A stretch of DNA of 64,000 bases from Camelus bactrianus (lineage: Eukaryota > Chordata > Mammalia > Artiodactyla > Camelidae): assembly GCF_048773025.1 (NCBI RefSeq), contig NC_133570.1:21116001-21180000 (forward strand), written 5' to 3'. This document shows, one piece after another, positions 1 to 11,446 of the stretch. The translations under genes and the position numbers were made by a program. The stretch's first letter is position 1; the number at the start of each line of letters is the position of its first letter. The notes beneath the pieces are model-generated. The model was not told where the DNA came from. It did not search any database and saw only the letters and a program-made list of their open reading frames with translations.

Positions 1-283
1 AATTTTAAAATCTGAATATTATGCTTATTTAATTTACCAATATTTTGAATTTCTTTTTTTTAAAAAAAATGCCTGACAGAATTTTGGGGTATATGACCTC
101 TTTTCTACCATTTGTGTGGAAAAATTTAAGTTCAGGAATAGCCTAGAACATTTTGCAAATGAGCAAAAGTGAAGGGGGATATATATGACTAGATAGTGAC
201 ACATATTAAAAACAAAAATAATTTAAAGAGTTAGAGGTTGTTGAAGAAATCAAACAGAGCAACAACAACAAAAAAATCAACGT
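1..283. other. AT-rich left edge, no gene seen
   Basis: AT-rich sequence with A and T runs and no V homology. From about 284 onward the sequence becomes the V5 upstream flank that recurs at 14.84, 33.79 and 44.28 kb. Confidence 0.5.
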
Positions 284-410
284 ATGTTCTGTGGGAATCA
301 CAGAATATGGGAAGCCGACCATGGACAGATGAATGGAGACACGGACCAGGTGAACTGCCCAACCAGCAGGGACCTCAGGTCTCTAGTCCTTGGTGAGGTT
401 GTGCCCTGTG

Positions 411-427
411 ACCAGCAGAGGGCGCTG
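411..427 (+). promoter_or_regulatory. CTCF-like motif upstream of the V5 segment
   Basis: ACCAGCAGAGGGCGCTG matches the core CTCF consensus (CCACCAGGGGGCGC type) in forward orientation. Equivalent sites occur upstream of other V5 copies (44387, 51306). Confidence 0.6.
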
Positions 428-726
428 TGGGGCTGCCCTGTGGTCCCGGCACAGCTGCTCGGGGAGGAGCACTCACTCCCAGGAGCTGGGCTGGGGGCAG
501 GGTCTGTGTTCCTGATGGGCACTCAGCAGTGTGTCCTCTCTGGCTGGCAGAGTGTCCTCTCTGGCTGGCAGAGTCCCCTGAGCAGGGACCCCTGTGGTCT
601 CAGCAGGTGCCTCCTCCCAGGGTCTCCCAAGGGGGAGGCCATCCTCCAACCCCCGAGCCTGGGCTGTGAGCTGAGCTCCAGCACCAGGGCTCAAGAAGGG
701 CCTGGGTGGTCCCTGGGGGGACACCC

Positions 727-734
727 ATTTGCAT
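727..734 (+). promoter_or_regulatory. Octamer ATTTGCAT of the V5 segment at 824
   Basis: Perfect octamer 90-97 bp before the leader ATG, the Oct-1/Oct-2 site that drives Ig V promoters in B cells. Confidence 0.9.
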
Positions 735-823
735 GGGCCGCCCTTCCTCTGACAGAGGCTGGCAAGAAAAGTAGGCACCGGGCAACCCAGCCCCAGTGTG
801 GGGACCAGGGAGCTGTGAGCACC

Positions 824-1318
824 ATGTCCTGGGCTCCTCTCCTGCTCCTGCTTCTCTCTCACTGCACAGGTAGGGACAGGCCTCGGGGACTGGATCTCAG
901 TTCCCCTCCTGCAGCAGCCCCTGTGGCTCAAACTCTGGGAATGCTTCCTGCAGGTCCTGCCCCATCTGCCCCACGTGCCTGTGTTTGCAGGGTCCCTCTC
1001 CCAGCCTGTGCTGACTCAGCCGCCCTTTCTTGCTGAGTCTCCGAGTGCATCAACCAGACTCACCTGCACCCTGAGCAATGGGAACAGTGCTGGCAGCTGT
1101 ATTATAAGCTGTTACCAGCAGAAGGCAGGGAGCCCTCCCCGGTATCTCTTGAGCTACTACTCAGACCCAATTAAGCGCCAGGGCTCTGGGGTTCCGAGCC
1201 GCTTCTCTGGATCCAAAGATGCCTCAGCCAATGCAGGGCTTCTGCTCATCTCTGGGCTGCAGCCCGAGGATGAGGCTGACTATGACTGTTCTGCAGTGTC
1301 CAGCAGCGGTAATGGTCA
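824..1318 (+). CDS. IGLV5: IGLV5-subgroup V segment, open reading frame lacking the invariant Trp
   Basis: Lambda light-chain V segment that would supply the variable domain after joining to a J segment. The leader exon is 824-869 ([16 protein letters not shown]), the intron 870-990 has GT/AG ends, and the V exon is 991-1318. The mature domain starts SQPVLTQPP. The first Cys (LTCTL), the V5-type long second loop (YLLSYYSDPIKRQGSG), FSGSKDASAN and the second Cys are present. The start is fixed by the leader motif and the octamer 97 bp upstream. Oddities: the invariant framework-2 Trp is Cys (SCYQQK, codon 1110-1112), a further Cys lies in loop 1 (codon 1098-1100), and the usual DYYC is DYDC (codon 1284-1286). 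There is no stop or frameshift. By family rules an unpaired Cys in place of the core Trp should harm folding, so I class it as an open but doubtful segment. It is the sister of the segment at 44780. Confidence 0.93.
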
Positions 1319-1357
1319 CACAGTGCCCCAGTCCCACAGGGACGTGAGACTAAAACC
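1319..1357 (+). promoter_or_regulatory. RSS (23 bp spacer) of the V5 segment at 824
   Basis: Consensus heptamer CACAGTG (1319-1325), 23 bp spacer, nonamer ACTAAAACC (1349-1357). Layout expected of a V-lambda segment; RAG1/RAG2 cleave here. Confidence 0.92.
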
Positions 1358-1689
1358 TCCCCTGTGCTCTCCCTGCTGGGCGTCACTGCTGCTCTGCCTG
1401 GGACCAGGCTGCACTCAGGGTGACTTTATGTTGTCACATCTTCAGGCAGCACATGAGTTTCCTCTGAACAGCAAATCAGACCCTGTTACAGCCTCTTCCT
1501 CTTCTCACATCTGAGACTGACCGTTCCTGTTGTATCTCAGCCTAATTGTGTTTCCACAGGCAGACAGTATTTGCTCTGAGATAAAAACCTCCCCGTGGAG
1601 ATGTTATAAGTGGCAGAATGTGGTGGGTTCTGGATCCTCCCCTCTCAGTGTCTAAGCGAGACCCCAGGATGCTTCTTGTCTAAGAACTT

Positions 1690-1860
1690 CAATCTGAGAT
1701 ATGAGATCCAAAATCAACATGCAGAAGTGAGCGATAAAATACATGCTGGCAATAAACCATCAGAAATTGACAGTAAAATGTAAAAATACCAATTAATGGC
1801 TTCAAACTAAGAAATAGGTAAGGATAAATCTGAAAAATAAAATCCTTCAGACTTGGTCCA
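1690..1860 (+). mobile_element. Old L1 ORF2 fragment (3' flank of V5)
   Basis: Contains the L1 ORF2-like run around 'aaaatcaacatgcag', 'ggcaataaaccatcagaaa' and 'aggataaatctg' in the order seen in mammalian L1. The same fragment lies at 45655-45815, so it predates the duplication of the V5-V1 block. Confidence 0.6.
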
Positions 1861-3149
1861 ACAACAGAGCCTCCTTGACCCCTGCAGGGCTCCTCCTGAG
1901 TGGGAGGGTGTTGACCACTGTCACACAGCTGAGCACAGCCTGGATGGGCTGGGACTCCAGTCCCTGAGATGGGAGATGGGCATCTGTCCCCCACTCTCCC
2001 CAGTGTGACCCCTCAATCCTTGCCCCTGCTGTGGGCAATGCCCACTGTGGTTTTGGAATCTGCCATCACTTCAGCAACAAGAACCAGAGAGACTGATGTT
2101 CTGGAGTCAGTGTGATCCCGAATGGGCTGAAAATAACCTCCTCTCTTACTGGTCTTCCCGTGACAATCATTTGTCACCAGTATCCAGAATAGCCCCCCTC
2201 GTGCTGGCTGGGGAGGACAAGGAGAAGACAAATCCCGCCCGTGGGACCCAGGGCACCAGGTCCTGCTCTGACTGGTCCCCACGTGTCCCATGAGCCTGGC
2301 CCAGGCTTTGCTGATGAGCCCGGCCCAGGCTCTGCTGATGAGCCCTGGGCTCTGAGACCTTCACGAAGCAGAATCCCTGTCCAGGTGGGAGGAGCTATTG
2401 GACGCCAAGGTGCAGGAGACCCTCCCTTCCCATGGACGACCAGCTACTCTCCCGAGTTTACCTCTATTAGTCTAATTGTCTCCCACTCTGGTTTCTGTTT
2501 TGTTTTGCTTTTATTGGGAGGTTATTTGAATGGATCTCATTTCGTTGGAGTCTAGAGCCTATGATCCAACCCTCATTATCACACAGAACCTCAACATTAC
2601 AGGAAACTTTCTAGAACCTTTTCTTCTGTCTTCAATGCCAGTCTATGGAGGACTTTACTGAATAAATGTAAGGTTCCCTGGGGGGTGGGTAACAGCTGTG
2701 GAGGCCACTAGGGTCAGAAGTTGAGGAAGCACCTCCAAATAATTAACTAATTAAGTCATTAATTACAGATTATTATAACAGCGACTCACTGTCAATCCTT
2801 AAACTGAAAACAATTACAAAATTAGACCAAAATGGAAAAAAAAAAAAGAACACACCCTGATTGAGGAGAGGAAAGAATGAATCCTGAGCTGAGCAATTAA
2901 AGGCCAATGGAGGCTGAGATGAGCAGGAGGGAGGACACTGTGTCTTCACTAGTTGAGTTCTAGGGGACAAGAGAGCCATCAGATGCCCGTAATCGGGCTT
3001 TGGGGGTGGGGATCTAACAGGTGTCCCAAAGAACACCACCACCACCAACAATAAAGTGTCACCTGTCAGGGTAACACGTATGGAATTTTTGTACATATGA
3101 ACAGGGAGGGTACACTGTAGACTGTTACATTATGAACTTGGATTATTTT
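1861..3149. other. V5-V1 intergenic DNA, duplicated block
   Basis: No gene. The sequence is shared with 45.8-47.1 kb, showing it is part of an 8 kb duplicated block (about 0.28-8.2 kb versus 44.3-52.2 kb). A 17 bp unit (around 'gatgagcccggcccagg') is tandemly repeated near 2305-2345. Confidence 0.6.
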
Positions 3150-3280
3150 AGTTATTTTTAAAAGTTTTTCTTTGGAAGTAATTAGGTTATTTACTTATTT
3201 TCAGTGGAGGTAACAAGGATTGAACCCATGATGTCGTGCACACTAGCACGCACTCTACCACTGAGCTATACCCTCCCCCT
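3150..3280 (-). mobile_element. Camelid-type tRNA-derived SINE
   Basis: Read on the minus strand, a tRNA-like head begins with GGGGGAGGGTATAGCTCAGT; box A (TAGCTCAGTGG) is at 3258-3268 and box B (GGTTCAATCC) at 3217-3226. A T-rich tail lies to the left on the plus strand. It is diverged and not a tRNA gene. A sister copy sits at the same place in the block at 47.1 kb. Confidence 0.85.
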
Positions 3281-4216
3281 TGAACGTGGTTCAGGATGGC
3301 CCTGTATTTTTAATGACCCAGGCACATGGAAGGCTCAAAGAAGATGCCAGGTGATCCTGAAACACGTGCAAGAGAAGGACTGTGCAATACATCCCACTTT
3401 AACACCTGGAGGGCATCCATTGTCGAGAAATCATCTAGACAGTTAATGTCTCAGTCCCCAACCCAGTGGAGGAGCCTCCTCTGTCTACTTGTGTGGGGAG
3501 TAAGATGACAAAGATGTACGTCCAAAACTAGGGTGCCCTCCAGGAGTACAGGGTGGTGACAGAGGTGCTGGGGAGCCCAGGATCAGAGAGCAGTAGGGGG
3601 CACTGTTGCACGGGTCCTGAGAAGGCAGGGTTCTGGGCAAAGCTACCACTGAAATTTTTCTATTCACACCTGCACACTTGGACAGTGACCTTATAGGCGT
3701 CTGGCATTGGCTGGTTAATGTGACCAAAATCGAGGATCACACACCCACTCCTGGGAACAAGGTCGAGAACGTGTTCCCCCAGCATCTCAATTTGTGCCCC
3801 TAAAGCCTGTCCTGGAAACAACACATTAGCTGATTTTCCCCAATCCAGAAGGGTTTCCTGGATGTCAGAGGCAGGTTGCTCTGGGAGATTCCATGATGGG
3901 TGAGAGCAGAACTAGGGACACACGCAGATCCCAGCTCTGTCTCAATCAGGATGGCTGCTGACTATTCAGAAGCTGATCTGTGAGCACCATTTACTGGACA
4001 CCTGCTATGTGCTGGGCTCAGGTGTCAGATACACATTGTTAGACGATGGAAGCTGGGACGACCACCCGGGCCTGCCTGGTGTCCTCTGCTCAGGGCTCCC
4101 AGCTGGGACACCCCCACCTTCAGGCCCCACACAGCCCCATCCCAGCCCATGCCCTGCCCCCTCAGGCAGAGGGAGAGGACCCTGGGCCCAGGGAGGGATC
4201 AGAGAGCTGGGGGATC
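3281..4216. other. V1 upstream DNA, no gene seen
   Basis: No coding signal. The stretch is shared with 47.2-48.1 kb and ends in the V1 promoter flank. Confidence 0.5.
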
Positions 4217-4224
4217 ATTTGCAT
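4217..4224 (+). promoter_or_regulatory. Octamer ATTTGCAT of the V1 segment at 4329
   Basis: Perfect octamer 105-112 bp before the leader ATG, followed by the V1-type 'gactggcccctccc' context. Confidence 0.9.
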
Positions 4225-4328
4225 GACTGGCCCCTCCCACTCTCAGAGTATGAAGAAGGGGAGAGACCTGGGGAAGCTCTGCTCAGCTGTGGGGCCACAG
4301 AAGGCAGGACCCGGTGACCATCCCCACC

Positions 4329-4792
4329 ATGGCCTGGTCCCCTCTCCTCCTCACCCTGCTCGCTCACTGCACAGGTGACTGGATGAGGGACAGGGGAAGG
4401 GGCCCTGGGAGGGCGCCTGGGCTCCAGGTCCTCTTCTGTGTCTGGATCCCAGAAGCAGCATCTCTGTCTCTCCCACTTGCAGGGTCCTGGGCCCAGTCTG
4501 TGCTGACTCAGCCGCCCTCCATGTCTGGATCCCTGGGCCAGAGGGTCACCATCTCCTGCACAGGAAGCAGCAGCAACATCGGGGGTGGTTATGGTGTTCA
4601 GTGGTTCCAACAGCTCCCAGGAACAGCCCCCAAACTACTCATCTATGGTAACAGCAATCGAGCTTCAGGGGTCCCAGACCGCTTCTCTGGCTCCAAGTCT
4701 GGCAGCTCAGCGTCCCTGACCATCACTGGGCTCCAGGCTGATGACGAGGCTGACTATTACTGTGGACGTTATGACAACAGCCTCAGTGGTCG
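4329..4792 (+). CDS. IGLV1: IGLV1-subgroup V segment, apparently functional
   Basis: Lambda V segment close in type to human IGLV1-40 as I remember that sequence. Leader exon 4329-4374 ([16 protein letters not shown]), intron 4375-4482, V exon 4483-4792. The mature domain reads [16 protein letters not shown], first Cys in [11 protein letters not shown], core Trp in [25 protein letters not shown], then DDEADYYC with CDR3 start GRYDNSLSG. All hallmark residues are present, with no stop or frameshift. The promoter octamer is perfect. The only deviation is the last heptamer base. The sister segment at 48262 has a stop. Confidence 0.96.
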
Positions 4793-4831
4793 CACAGTAC
4801 TCCAGGATGCTGGGGAAGTGAGACAAAAACC
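4793..4831 (+). promoter_or_regulatory. RSS (23 bp spacer) of the V1 segment at 4329
   Basis: Heptamer CACAGTA (last base differs from consensus), 23 bp spacer, perfect nonamer ACAAAAACC at 4823-4831. The critical first CAC is kept. Confidence 0.92.
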
Positions 4832-6839
4832 TGCTGTCCTTCAGCCCTCGCTGCTCAGCCAAGACAGCTGTTTCCTTTCTTTGTTTTGTCTGAAATGTGG
4901 GTCTTAGACCAACCCTACGGGACTTTGTCTAGATAATGTGTCCTGACTTCTCAAATTCTGCCCCTAAACCCAGTCTTTGTCAGCAGAAACTTGACTGCTG
5001 TTCTCAAAGTGAACAGGACTTCCTGGATAGCCCTTGGTGGCTGTGCTGGGGACCGAGACCACGTTGGGTCAGAATCAGAGATACGAAGCCCAGATGTGCC
5101 TGATTAGGAAGGACTGTACGGAGGTCCGTCCATCCACACCCCTGAGTGAACACACAGCAGGTATCCGGGAGGCTCCAGCTCTTGGATACAGCTTGAAGGA
5201 CATAGGGCAGCCTGTGTCCTTGTCAATACATCACACGTGACTGAGGAGGAAGAGGTGGGCTTGGCAGGTGGACGTGGGAGCCCTTAGATGGGGTATGGGG
5301 AAGAAACAGAAGGTGATGTTGTGTGGGTTCCGTACAGAAGGTGAGGGAGGAGGAGGTGAGAGTGAGGATAGGGACCATGTGGGGGTGTGGATTGGACACA
5401 ATGGTCAGACTGTGGTGTCGGGGATGACGGGGAGCAGGTGAGGGGAAGGCGCACAGTCAGATGCCACGAGTTTCGGAGGAAGGAGTAAGTATAGAAAGGT
5501 GTCAGGAAAGAGTGGAACCGAACTGGGGTTTAGGAGCCGCGTGGGGCGGGGCTGAGCTTCAGTTCTCTGAGATGACATGATGACCACATCCTGCTAATGC
5601 AGGATTATTGAGATCAGAGACCATCAAGAAAAAGACTGGCTCTTGATAGATGACCGAGTGTCAGTTATCCCAGAAGTGTGTCTCTAGGGGGTGCTCATCT
5701 CACATTCAATGGAACATTTACCTACTCCTGTTAAATGTCAAGGAACTGGAAGAGCAGACTGGAAGGAAGAAGCTGGGACATGTGTTCTCAGCGCTTCCCA
5801 CATGCTAGAACCCACGGCTTTGGAAAGCACAGGGTCACAACGTCTCCTCCTGATCGACTGGCGGGCGGACCTCAGGGATGGGCTGATCACCTCTTTATGT
5901 TGACGTCTTCCCAGAAGTTTCCTTTATGCAGCCAGGACTGATCACACCCACTTGGCTGCACCTGTCAGGTCTTGATTAGGAAAAGGACAGACAGGACGTG
6001 ACACACTGAGACGGCAGAGACTCGGCTCCAGACTGGACCTAGGCCTCAGGGCAGGGGGTCTGAGGTACTGTCGGTCAGGGTCCAGGCGATGGGTCCACAC
6101 CGACCCCATCATGTCCTGTGGGGACTGGAAGGCTATGCTGGGAGCAGGTGTTAGGATGGGCTCGATAAGTGTCAGGATAAAGTCTAGCAGGAGAAACAAA
6201 GAAACTCTACTAGATCAACAAGGGTGACCCCACGTAAAGGAAGATACCAGCACAGTGCAGCAGATACAAGTAAGGCGGACCCAGGAACCAGGAAGGCCGT
6301 TTCCCCCCTCTCCTGGGTCACTTGAGAAAGACTACTGTAAAAAGGAACACTCTGCATGGGGGCAGGGGACATCCCAGGGGCTGGAGGAGGTGGCCCTGTG
6401 GTCAGCAGGTGACACAATGCAGAATCCCAGAGCAGGTGTTGGGGCAGACAGCTGGTCAACCACTCAGATTCCTGGGGAGCTGGGCAAACTGTCCTCACTG
6501 ACGTGTGACTGTCCTCCCTGTGAGGCCCCATCACCCTGGAGCTCCTGGTCCTGCTCCCTCAGCACATGGTGCAGATCAGGGTCACCGCATCCCTGTCCTC
6601 CACGGACTTTTTGCCAAGTGCAGGTCAGAGAGGGGTGGTTAGGAGGTGAGGTGTTATCGTGTGTTTCAAGGAGGATGTGGGCTCCTGGGCGAGTCTGTCC
6701 AGAGGAGACACAGCTCGTGGGCAGAGTCCTCCCCGTGGAACTTGTGTGAAGTTGTGTGTGTGAAAGAAGAGTGTGTTAGCATATTACTAATGTGTCTGCT
6801 TCTATTTTTAATGTAGTTTTTGCTATTATGGATGTTGAA
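4832..6839. other. V1 3' flank, duplicated intergenic DNA
   Basis: No gene. This stretch recurs after the V1 segments at 11.4 kb (12.0-13.85 kb) and 48.3 kb (48.8-50.75 kb). Long open frames in it, such as 49632-50639 in the last copy, are not conserved between copies. Confidence 0.6.
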
Positions 6840-7330
6840 TTTAAATTTAAAATGTCATAATATGAAACACAAGTTGAACATTGGAAAACTGACAACTGGT
6901 AACACTATTACTTTATTAATTTGGAAGTGGAATTTCACTGTTAGTACCTCGTTTAGAATATTTGTATCAATAACTAATGACAGTGGTTTGTAGTTTTCCC
7001 TCTTTAATACCTTATTTATCAGCTGTATTTGTAACTGCTTTAACTGCTTGCTCAAAGAACTAGGAAGTTTTACATCTTGTTAAATATTTTATAAAAAATA
7101 TACAAAGCCATTTGTTTGGAACCATTTGATCTCAGAAGGTTTTTAAGGTATTCCTCATGAAAAAAATATATTATATTTTCCTATGGTGCAATTCTATAAT
7201 AATAATTTCTATTTTTCTTAAGAAATCAATGTGTTTACTTATTTCCTCTAATAGAGCCAAGTTGTATCTTCCAAGGAAAGTATGTATTTAATTTCCTTTT
7301 ATTAAAAGCAGAAATTGTGAGATATTTTTC
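6840..7330 (-). mobile_element. Ancient L1 ORF2 fragment
   Basis: Read on the minus strand it resembles the L1 reverse-transcriptase region. Plus-strand landmarks in L1 order are 'tttgtatcaataactaatg', 'gtttgtagttttcc', 'ggaaccatttgatct' and 'agttgtatcttccaagga'. It is heavily diverged. Sister copies are at 13.85-14.5 and 50.75-51.29 kb. Confidence 0.5.
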
Positions 7331-7646
7331 ATTTTTCATTTTCCATATTTGACCAGCAAGGGGCCCTGTGGGCCTCCCCTGTAGTCCCTGCACAGATGCT
7401 TAGGGAGGAGCACTCACTCCCAGGAGCTGGGCCTGAGGGCAGGGCCTGTGCTCCTGGTGGGGACTTAGCCGTGTGTCCTCTCTGGCTGGCAGAGTCCCCT
7501 AGTCAGGGACCCCTGTGGTCTCAGCAGGTGCTTCCTCCCAGGGTCTCCCAAGTGGGAGGCCTCCCTCCATCCCCGAGTCTGGGCTGTGAGCTGAACTCCA
7601 GCTCCAGGGCTCAGGGAGGGCCTGGGCAGTCCCTGGGGGAACACCA

Positions 7647-7654
7647 GTTTGCAT
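7647..7654 (+). promoter_or_regulatory. Variant octamer GTTTGCAT of the V5 segment at 7740
   Basis: The first base of the octamer is changed (A to G). The V5 segment at 51702 has the same variant. Confidence 0.8.
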
Positions 7655-7739
7655 GGGCCGGCCCTCTGGCAGAGGCTGGCAAGAAAGGAGGCCCCGGGGC
7701 AGCCCAGTCCCAGCGTGGGAACCAGGGGCTGTGAGCACC

Positions 7740-8233
7740 ATGGCCTGGACTCCTCTCCTGCTCCTGTTCCTCTCTCACTGCACAGGTAGGGACGGGCCTT
7801 GGGGGCAGGGTCTCAGGTCCCTGCCTGCAAGCAGTCCCTGTGGCTCAGACTCTGGGAATGTTTCCTGCAGGTCCCACCCCATATGCCCCTTGTGTCTGTG
7901 TTTGCAGGGTCCCTCTCCCAGCTTCTGCTGACTCAGCCGCCCTCCCTCTCTGAGTCTCCGGGAGCAACAGCTAGACTCACCTGCACCCTGAGCAGTGGGA
8001 ACAGTTGACAGCCTCAGGATATCCTGGTTCCAGCAGAAGGCAGGGAGCCCTCCCCAGTACCTCCTGAACTACTACTCAGGCTCCAATAAGCACCATGGCT
8101 CCGGTGTCCCCATCGGCTTCTCTGGATCCAAAGATGCCTCGGCCAATGTAGGGCTTCCACTCATCTCTGGGCTGCAGCCTGAGGACGAGGCTGACTATTA
8201 CTGTGCTGCCTGGGACGGCAGCAGTAATGCTCA
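7740..8233 (+). pseudogene. IGLV5: IGLV5-subgroup V pseudogene (frameshift in CDR1)
   Basis: Leader exon 7740-7785 ([16 protein letters not shown]), intron 7786-7907, V exon 7908-8233. Framework 1 ([15 protein letters not shown]) is open up to CDR1, where a short deletion relative to the other V5 copies shifts the frame and gives TGA at 8006-8008. The rest of the domain is open in another frame: [45 protein letters not shown]. One frameshift is therefore the main coding lesion. The heptamer is also off consensus. Its 3' flank pairs with that of the V5 segment at 34312. Confidence 0.93.
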
Positions 8234-8272
8234 CATGGTGCTACAGACCAGGGAGGAAATGAGACAAAATCT
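8234..8272 (+). promoter_or_regulatory. Degenerate RSS of the V5 pseudogene at 7740
   Basis: Heptamer CATGGTG by alignment with other V5 copies, 23 bp spacer, nonamer-like ACAAAATCT (8264-8272). The changed third heptamer base should weaken cleavage. Confidence 0.75.
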
Positions 8273-8589
8273 TCCCTCCTCACCCCAGCCTTGTGCCCTC
8301 CCTGCTGTCGATGGCTCAGATGAAGTCACGCTCAGGGGGTGACCTCCATTCTCAGATGTTAGACAAGTGCCGGATTTTCCTTGAAGACTTGACAATATTG
8401 TATCTTTTTCTTCAGTTCAGCTTTTCCATCACTAGTATATTCTTTCCCAAGTCAGGTGATCTCAGGAAACATTGCTTGTTCAAAAGCAAAAGTCTCTCCT
8501 TGGAGACACTGGAAGAGGAAAAAGCGGTGGAATCAGGCCAGGCCCTGCCTGGGGTGGAGGCGTCATTAAACGAGACTTCCGGCCTGAGT

Positions 8590-8900
8590 GTTTCAACTGG
8601 AATTTTGTGATACAAAGGCAACCTACAGAAGTTAATCGTATCCTGTAGAATAGTCCTGAAACTTCAATTTCTAAACTGAAAAGAATAAAACCTACAATAT
8701 CATCAACATGAAACACACGAGGGTAAATATGAGAAAAATCCAAAGTCCTATGCACAGAAAATGACAATACATTGCAAGAGAATTTTTTAAAACAATGAAT
8801 AGATATTCCTACTTTGTAGGTCAAAACACTGAATCACACTGAGATAACAATTATTCCCAAAATGATGAAAATTCTCACTGCAAGCATGGTGTTCACTTGC
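8590..8900 (+). mobile_element. Old L1 ORF2 fragment
   Basis: L1 ORF2-like landmarks are 'gagggtaaatatgagaaaa', 'gtcctatgcacagaaaatga' and 'ttgtaggtcaaaacactgaa'. A sister copy follows the V5 segment at 34.3 kb (35160-35480). Confidence 0.6.
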
Positions 8901-10407
8901 AATGGAACTTGAGGTAGGAGGTCCTCACAAGGAAATGGAAAGTGTAGGAAAAGACACAGAGGAACAAACAAGCTGGATAATCCTTCCTCTGTAACACGTG
9001 TCCTGATGTGTCTGACGAAGGGGAGGTGTAGGACATCACATTTGAAGACCTGGAACCCATGTTTCGTTCCTGGAATTCAAGGTGAGGCACAGAGAAGAGC
9101 TTTAATCCTGAAGGAGGCGCTGAGCAGGTGGGGGCGGGCCAGGGGGCAGAGGCTGGGGGCAGCAGCCTGGTCATTGAATGTGCATCACCTGTCATGTGCA
9201 CCTGGGGTGACGGGCTTGTGATCATCACCTAAATGCCAGGAACAACTGTGTGACCTGCAACTGGTTAATGAGAATTCTGACCCAGAGGATCTAGCCAGGA
9301 GAGGCACCTGTGCAGCTTCAGGGTTCCTGGTGGTGTTTCCAAGGCTTAGAGATGGAACCTACATCATGAATCCTAAAGAGGAAATTCAAAGACACCAACC
9401 TCCAAAACTATACACGTTCTCAAGAGCTATTGGCCTTGAAACATCCCAGGAAGAATGTGAATCTGTCCTGCAACAAACGGGGTGCGGATACCCTGGAGGG
9501 TTACGTGGAGCGGGACCGTATGCCCGGGGACAGACTTGTGTTCCCAGACCTCCGCTTCCTCATGACCCTACCACAGCAATAATGGAAGTAAGGCAAGCAT
9601 GCAAATATTTTACAAGGAAGAATCAATTTACCTTGAGGAGTAGAGATTGGACTGAAAATTAATGGGAATGAATACACACATTTTCCAGGTCACAATTAAT
9701 GAAAATAATTATGTAAACTTAAAAGTGGTTCAAAGTGTATGTCATTCCAGTCCCAGTATATGAAAAAAACTAACATGGCTTAGACCTTATAAATCCAAAC
9801 CCCCACTAAATCCATAGCCCTTAATAAACTTGATCAGAGCCCAGGGCAGGTTAGGGAAAATTTCATGAGGGTTCCCAGGGCCAGACATGGAGGAAGACAC
9901 TCTGCAAAGGGGTGAGAGTTCCATTTACAATAATGTTCTTTTCATGTCGAACCTTGCTGACAGAATCAACAAAACTAGACTAAAAATCTATTTACTCTCT
10001 CAGAGAGCCACAGGAAAATCAGTTCTGCCAGAATAACACTCTAGGGCAAGAGGGAACCCACAGAATAATCCAGAACACAGGACATTCCCCCCCCCCCAAC
10101 GATGTGATATCTCATGGCTGAGACCTCAATAAAAGCCAAAAACTGTGTAGTGGGGACTGGGTGAGTCAATCAAGGGATCTTGTAACAACCAAGAATTAAC
10201 CAACCTGCAAGAGTCACTCACCTCTTTTGACTATCAGGTGTGAACCATAGCAGTTTTCTGGGAACTTTAATCTTTGAACTTGGTTCAAGGTGATTATCCA
10301 CTAATGAGAAACCCAGACAGAGGGAATCTCAGCTATCAGGTGATTCTGAAATATCTGGTTCATCCTCATTCCATTTAACTCGGAACTTCACTAGTGCCCT
10401 GGGAACA
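8901..10407. other. V5-V1 intergenic DNA, copied three times
   Basis: No gene. Sister stretches are at 20.67-21.64 kb and 35.5-36.96 kb, with a more diverged form near 53.9-54.6 kb. A run of nine to ten C lies at about 10088. An ATGCAAAT octamer at 9599-9606 is kept in the 36.2 kb copy. Confidence 0.5.
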
Positions 10408-11150
10408 TTAACATTTCAGCCCCAGATAAATAGAGCGGACAGATTCATTGTAGTGCCCTGGGCGATGACACCAGAAAGACCCAACTGCAGGTGTCAGAAA
10501 GCCCTTCCAGGAGGCTGGCTGGGACCCTGGGAGGATGTGGCTCTGCGCCCAGCAGGGGGGGCTGTGGGACTGGCCCTGAGAGCTCAGGGTCTGAGCCAGG
10601 CAGGCTGGGAAGACACACCACTGGCTCTTGCCCACTTGGGCAGCCGAGTCCTCAATCCAGGGGGACTGTCCTGCACCTCGGCCCCCAGGAGACCTGTGAG
10701 CTCTCAGCTCTGAGGGACACACCGGCCTCATGCTTCCTCCTCCTCTGTCCTGGAGTCACTGCCCAGACCTGATGTCCAGGCAAAGACAGATGGCCAATCA
10801 TACAACAAATTGAATTTGCTTGAGGGTCATTACCTAGAGTCATATCTAGACAGAGGATAACAGACCCCTGGGGAGGGATGATCTCTACACCAACAACGGG
10901 GCCTCCCAAGCAGGGCTCTGTGGGTGCCCCCAACCCACGTCCTGGGCTCCTCTCCTCACCTCCTCACTCCCTCAAACAAGAGGGTCCTTTAGGGGAAGTG
11001 ATGGGACACGGCATTTGGGGGCATCTGCAGTGCCTCTTGGTCTGTCCTCTGGGCAAGGGGGGCGGGGCGGCCCTTCTCCCTGCACCTGCTCCCTTCCTGC
11101 CAGGGGCCTGGTCACCTGCTGACAGATCTGCCCTGTGCAGTGTCCCATGA
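10408..11150. repeat. V1 upstream block with CTCF-like motif, copied four times
   Basis: About 0.75 kb repeated at 21640-22420, 36960-37700 and 54610-55290. Each copy carries an AGCAGGGGGCGCTGTGGG-type CTCF-like motif (10547-10568 here). In the last two copies the V1 gene that should follow is missing. Confidence 0.8.
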
Positions 11151-11334
11151 ATGTCTTGGGGGAGGGGAGCTGGGACCACCCCTGGCCTGGGTGTTGCCTT
11201 CTGCTCAGGGCTCCTAGCTTGGATCCCCCCAAACCCTGGAGCCACACACAGCCCCGCCCCTGCCCAACATCTGCCCCCTCAGGCAGAGGGACTTGACACT
11301 GAGCCCAGGGAGGGATCAGAGAGCAATAGGGGTC

Positions 11335-11342
11335 ATTTGCAT
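11335..11342 (+). promoter_or_regulatory. Octamer ATTTGCAT of the V1 pseudogene at 11447
   Basis: Perfect octamer 105-112 bp before the leader ATG. Confidence 0.88.
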
Positions 11343-11446
11343 AACTGGTTCCTCCCTCTCTCAGAATATGAAGAGGAGGAGAGAACTGGGGATGCTCTGC
11401 TCAGCTGTAGGGCCACAGAAGTCAGGACCCAGTCACCATCCCCACC

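Noticed and set aside
975-1514. Reading V exons as long single-exon proteins running past the RSS (also 56132, 4329)
   Set aside because: The frame upstream is intron and downstream is RSS and germline flank; the true product is leader plus V exon joined to J-C.
3217-3280. tRNA gene
   Set aside because: Boxes A and B belong to a SINE head, on the minus strand with a T-rich tail, and the same unit recurs at other places.
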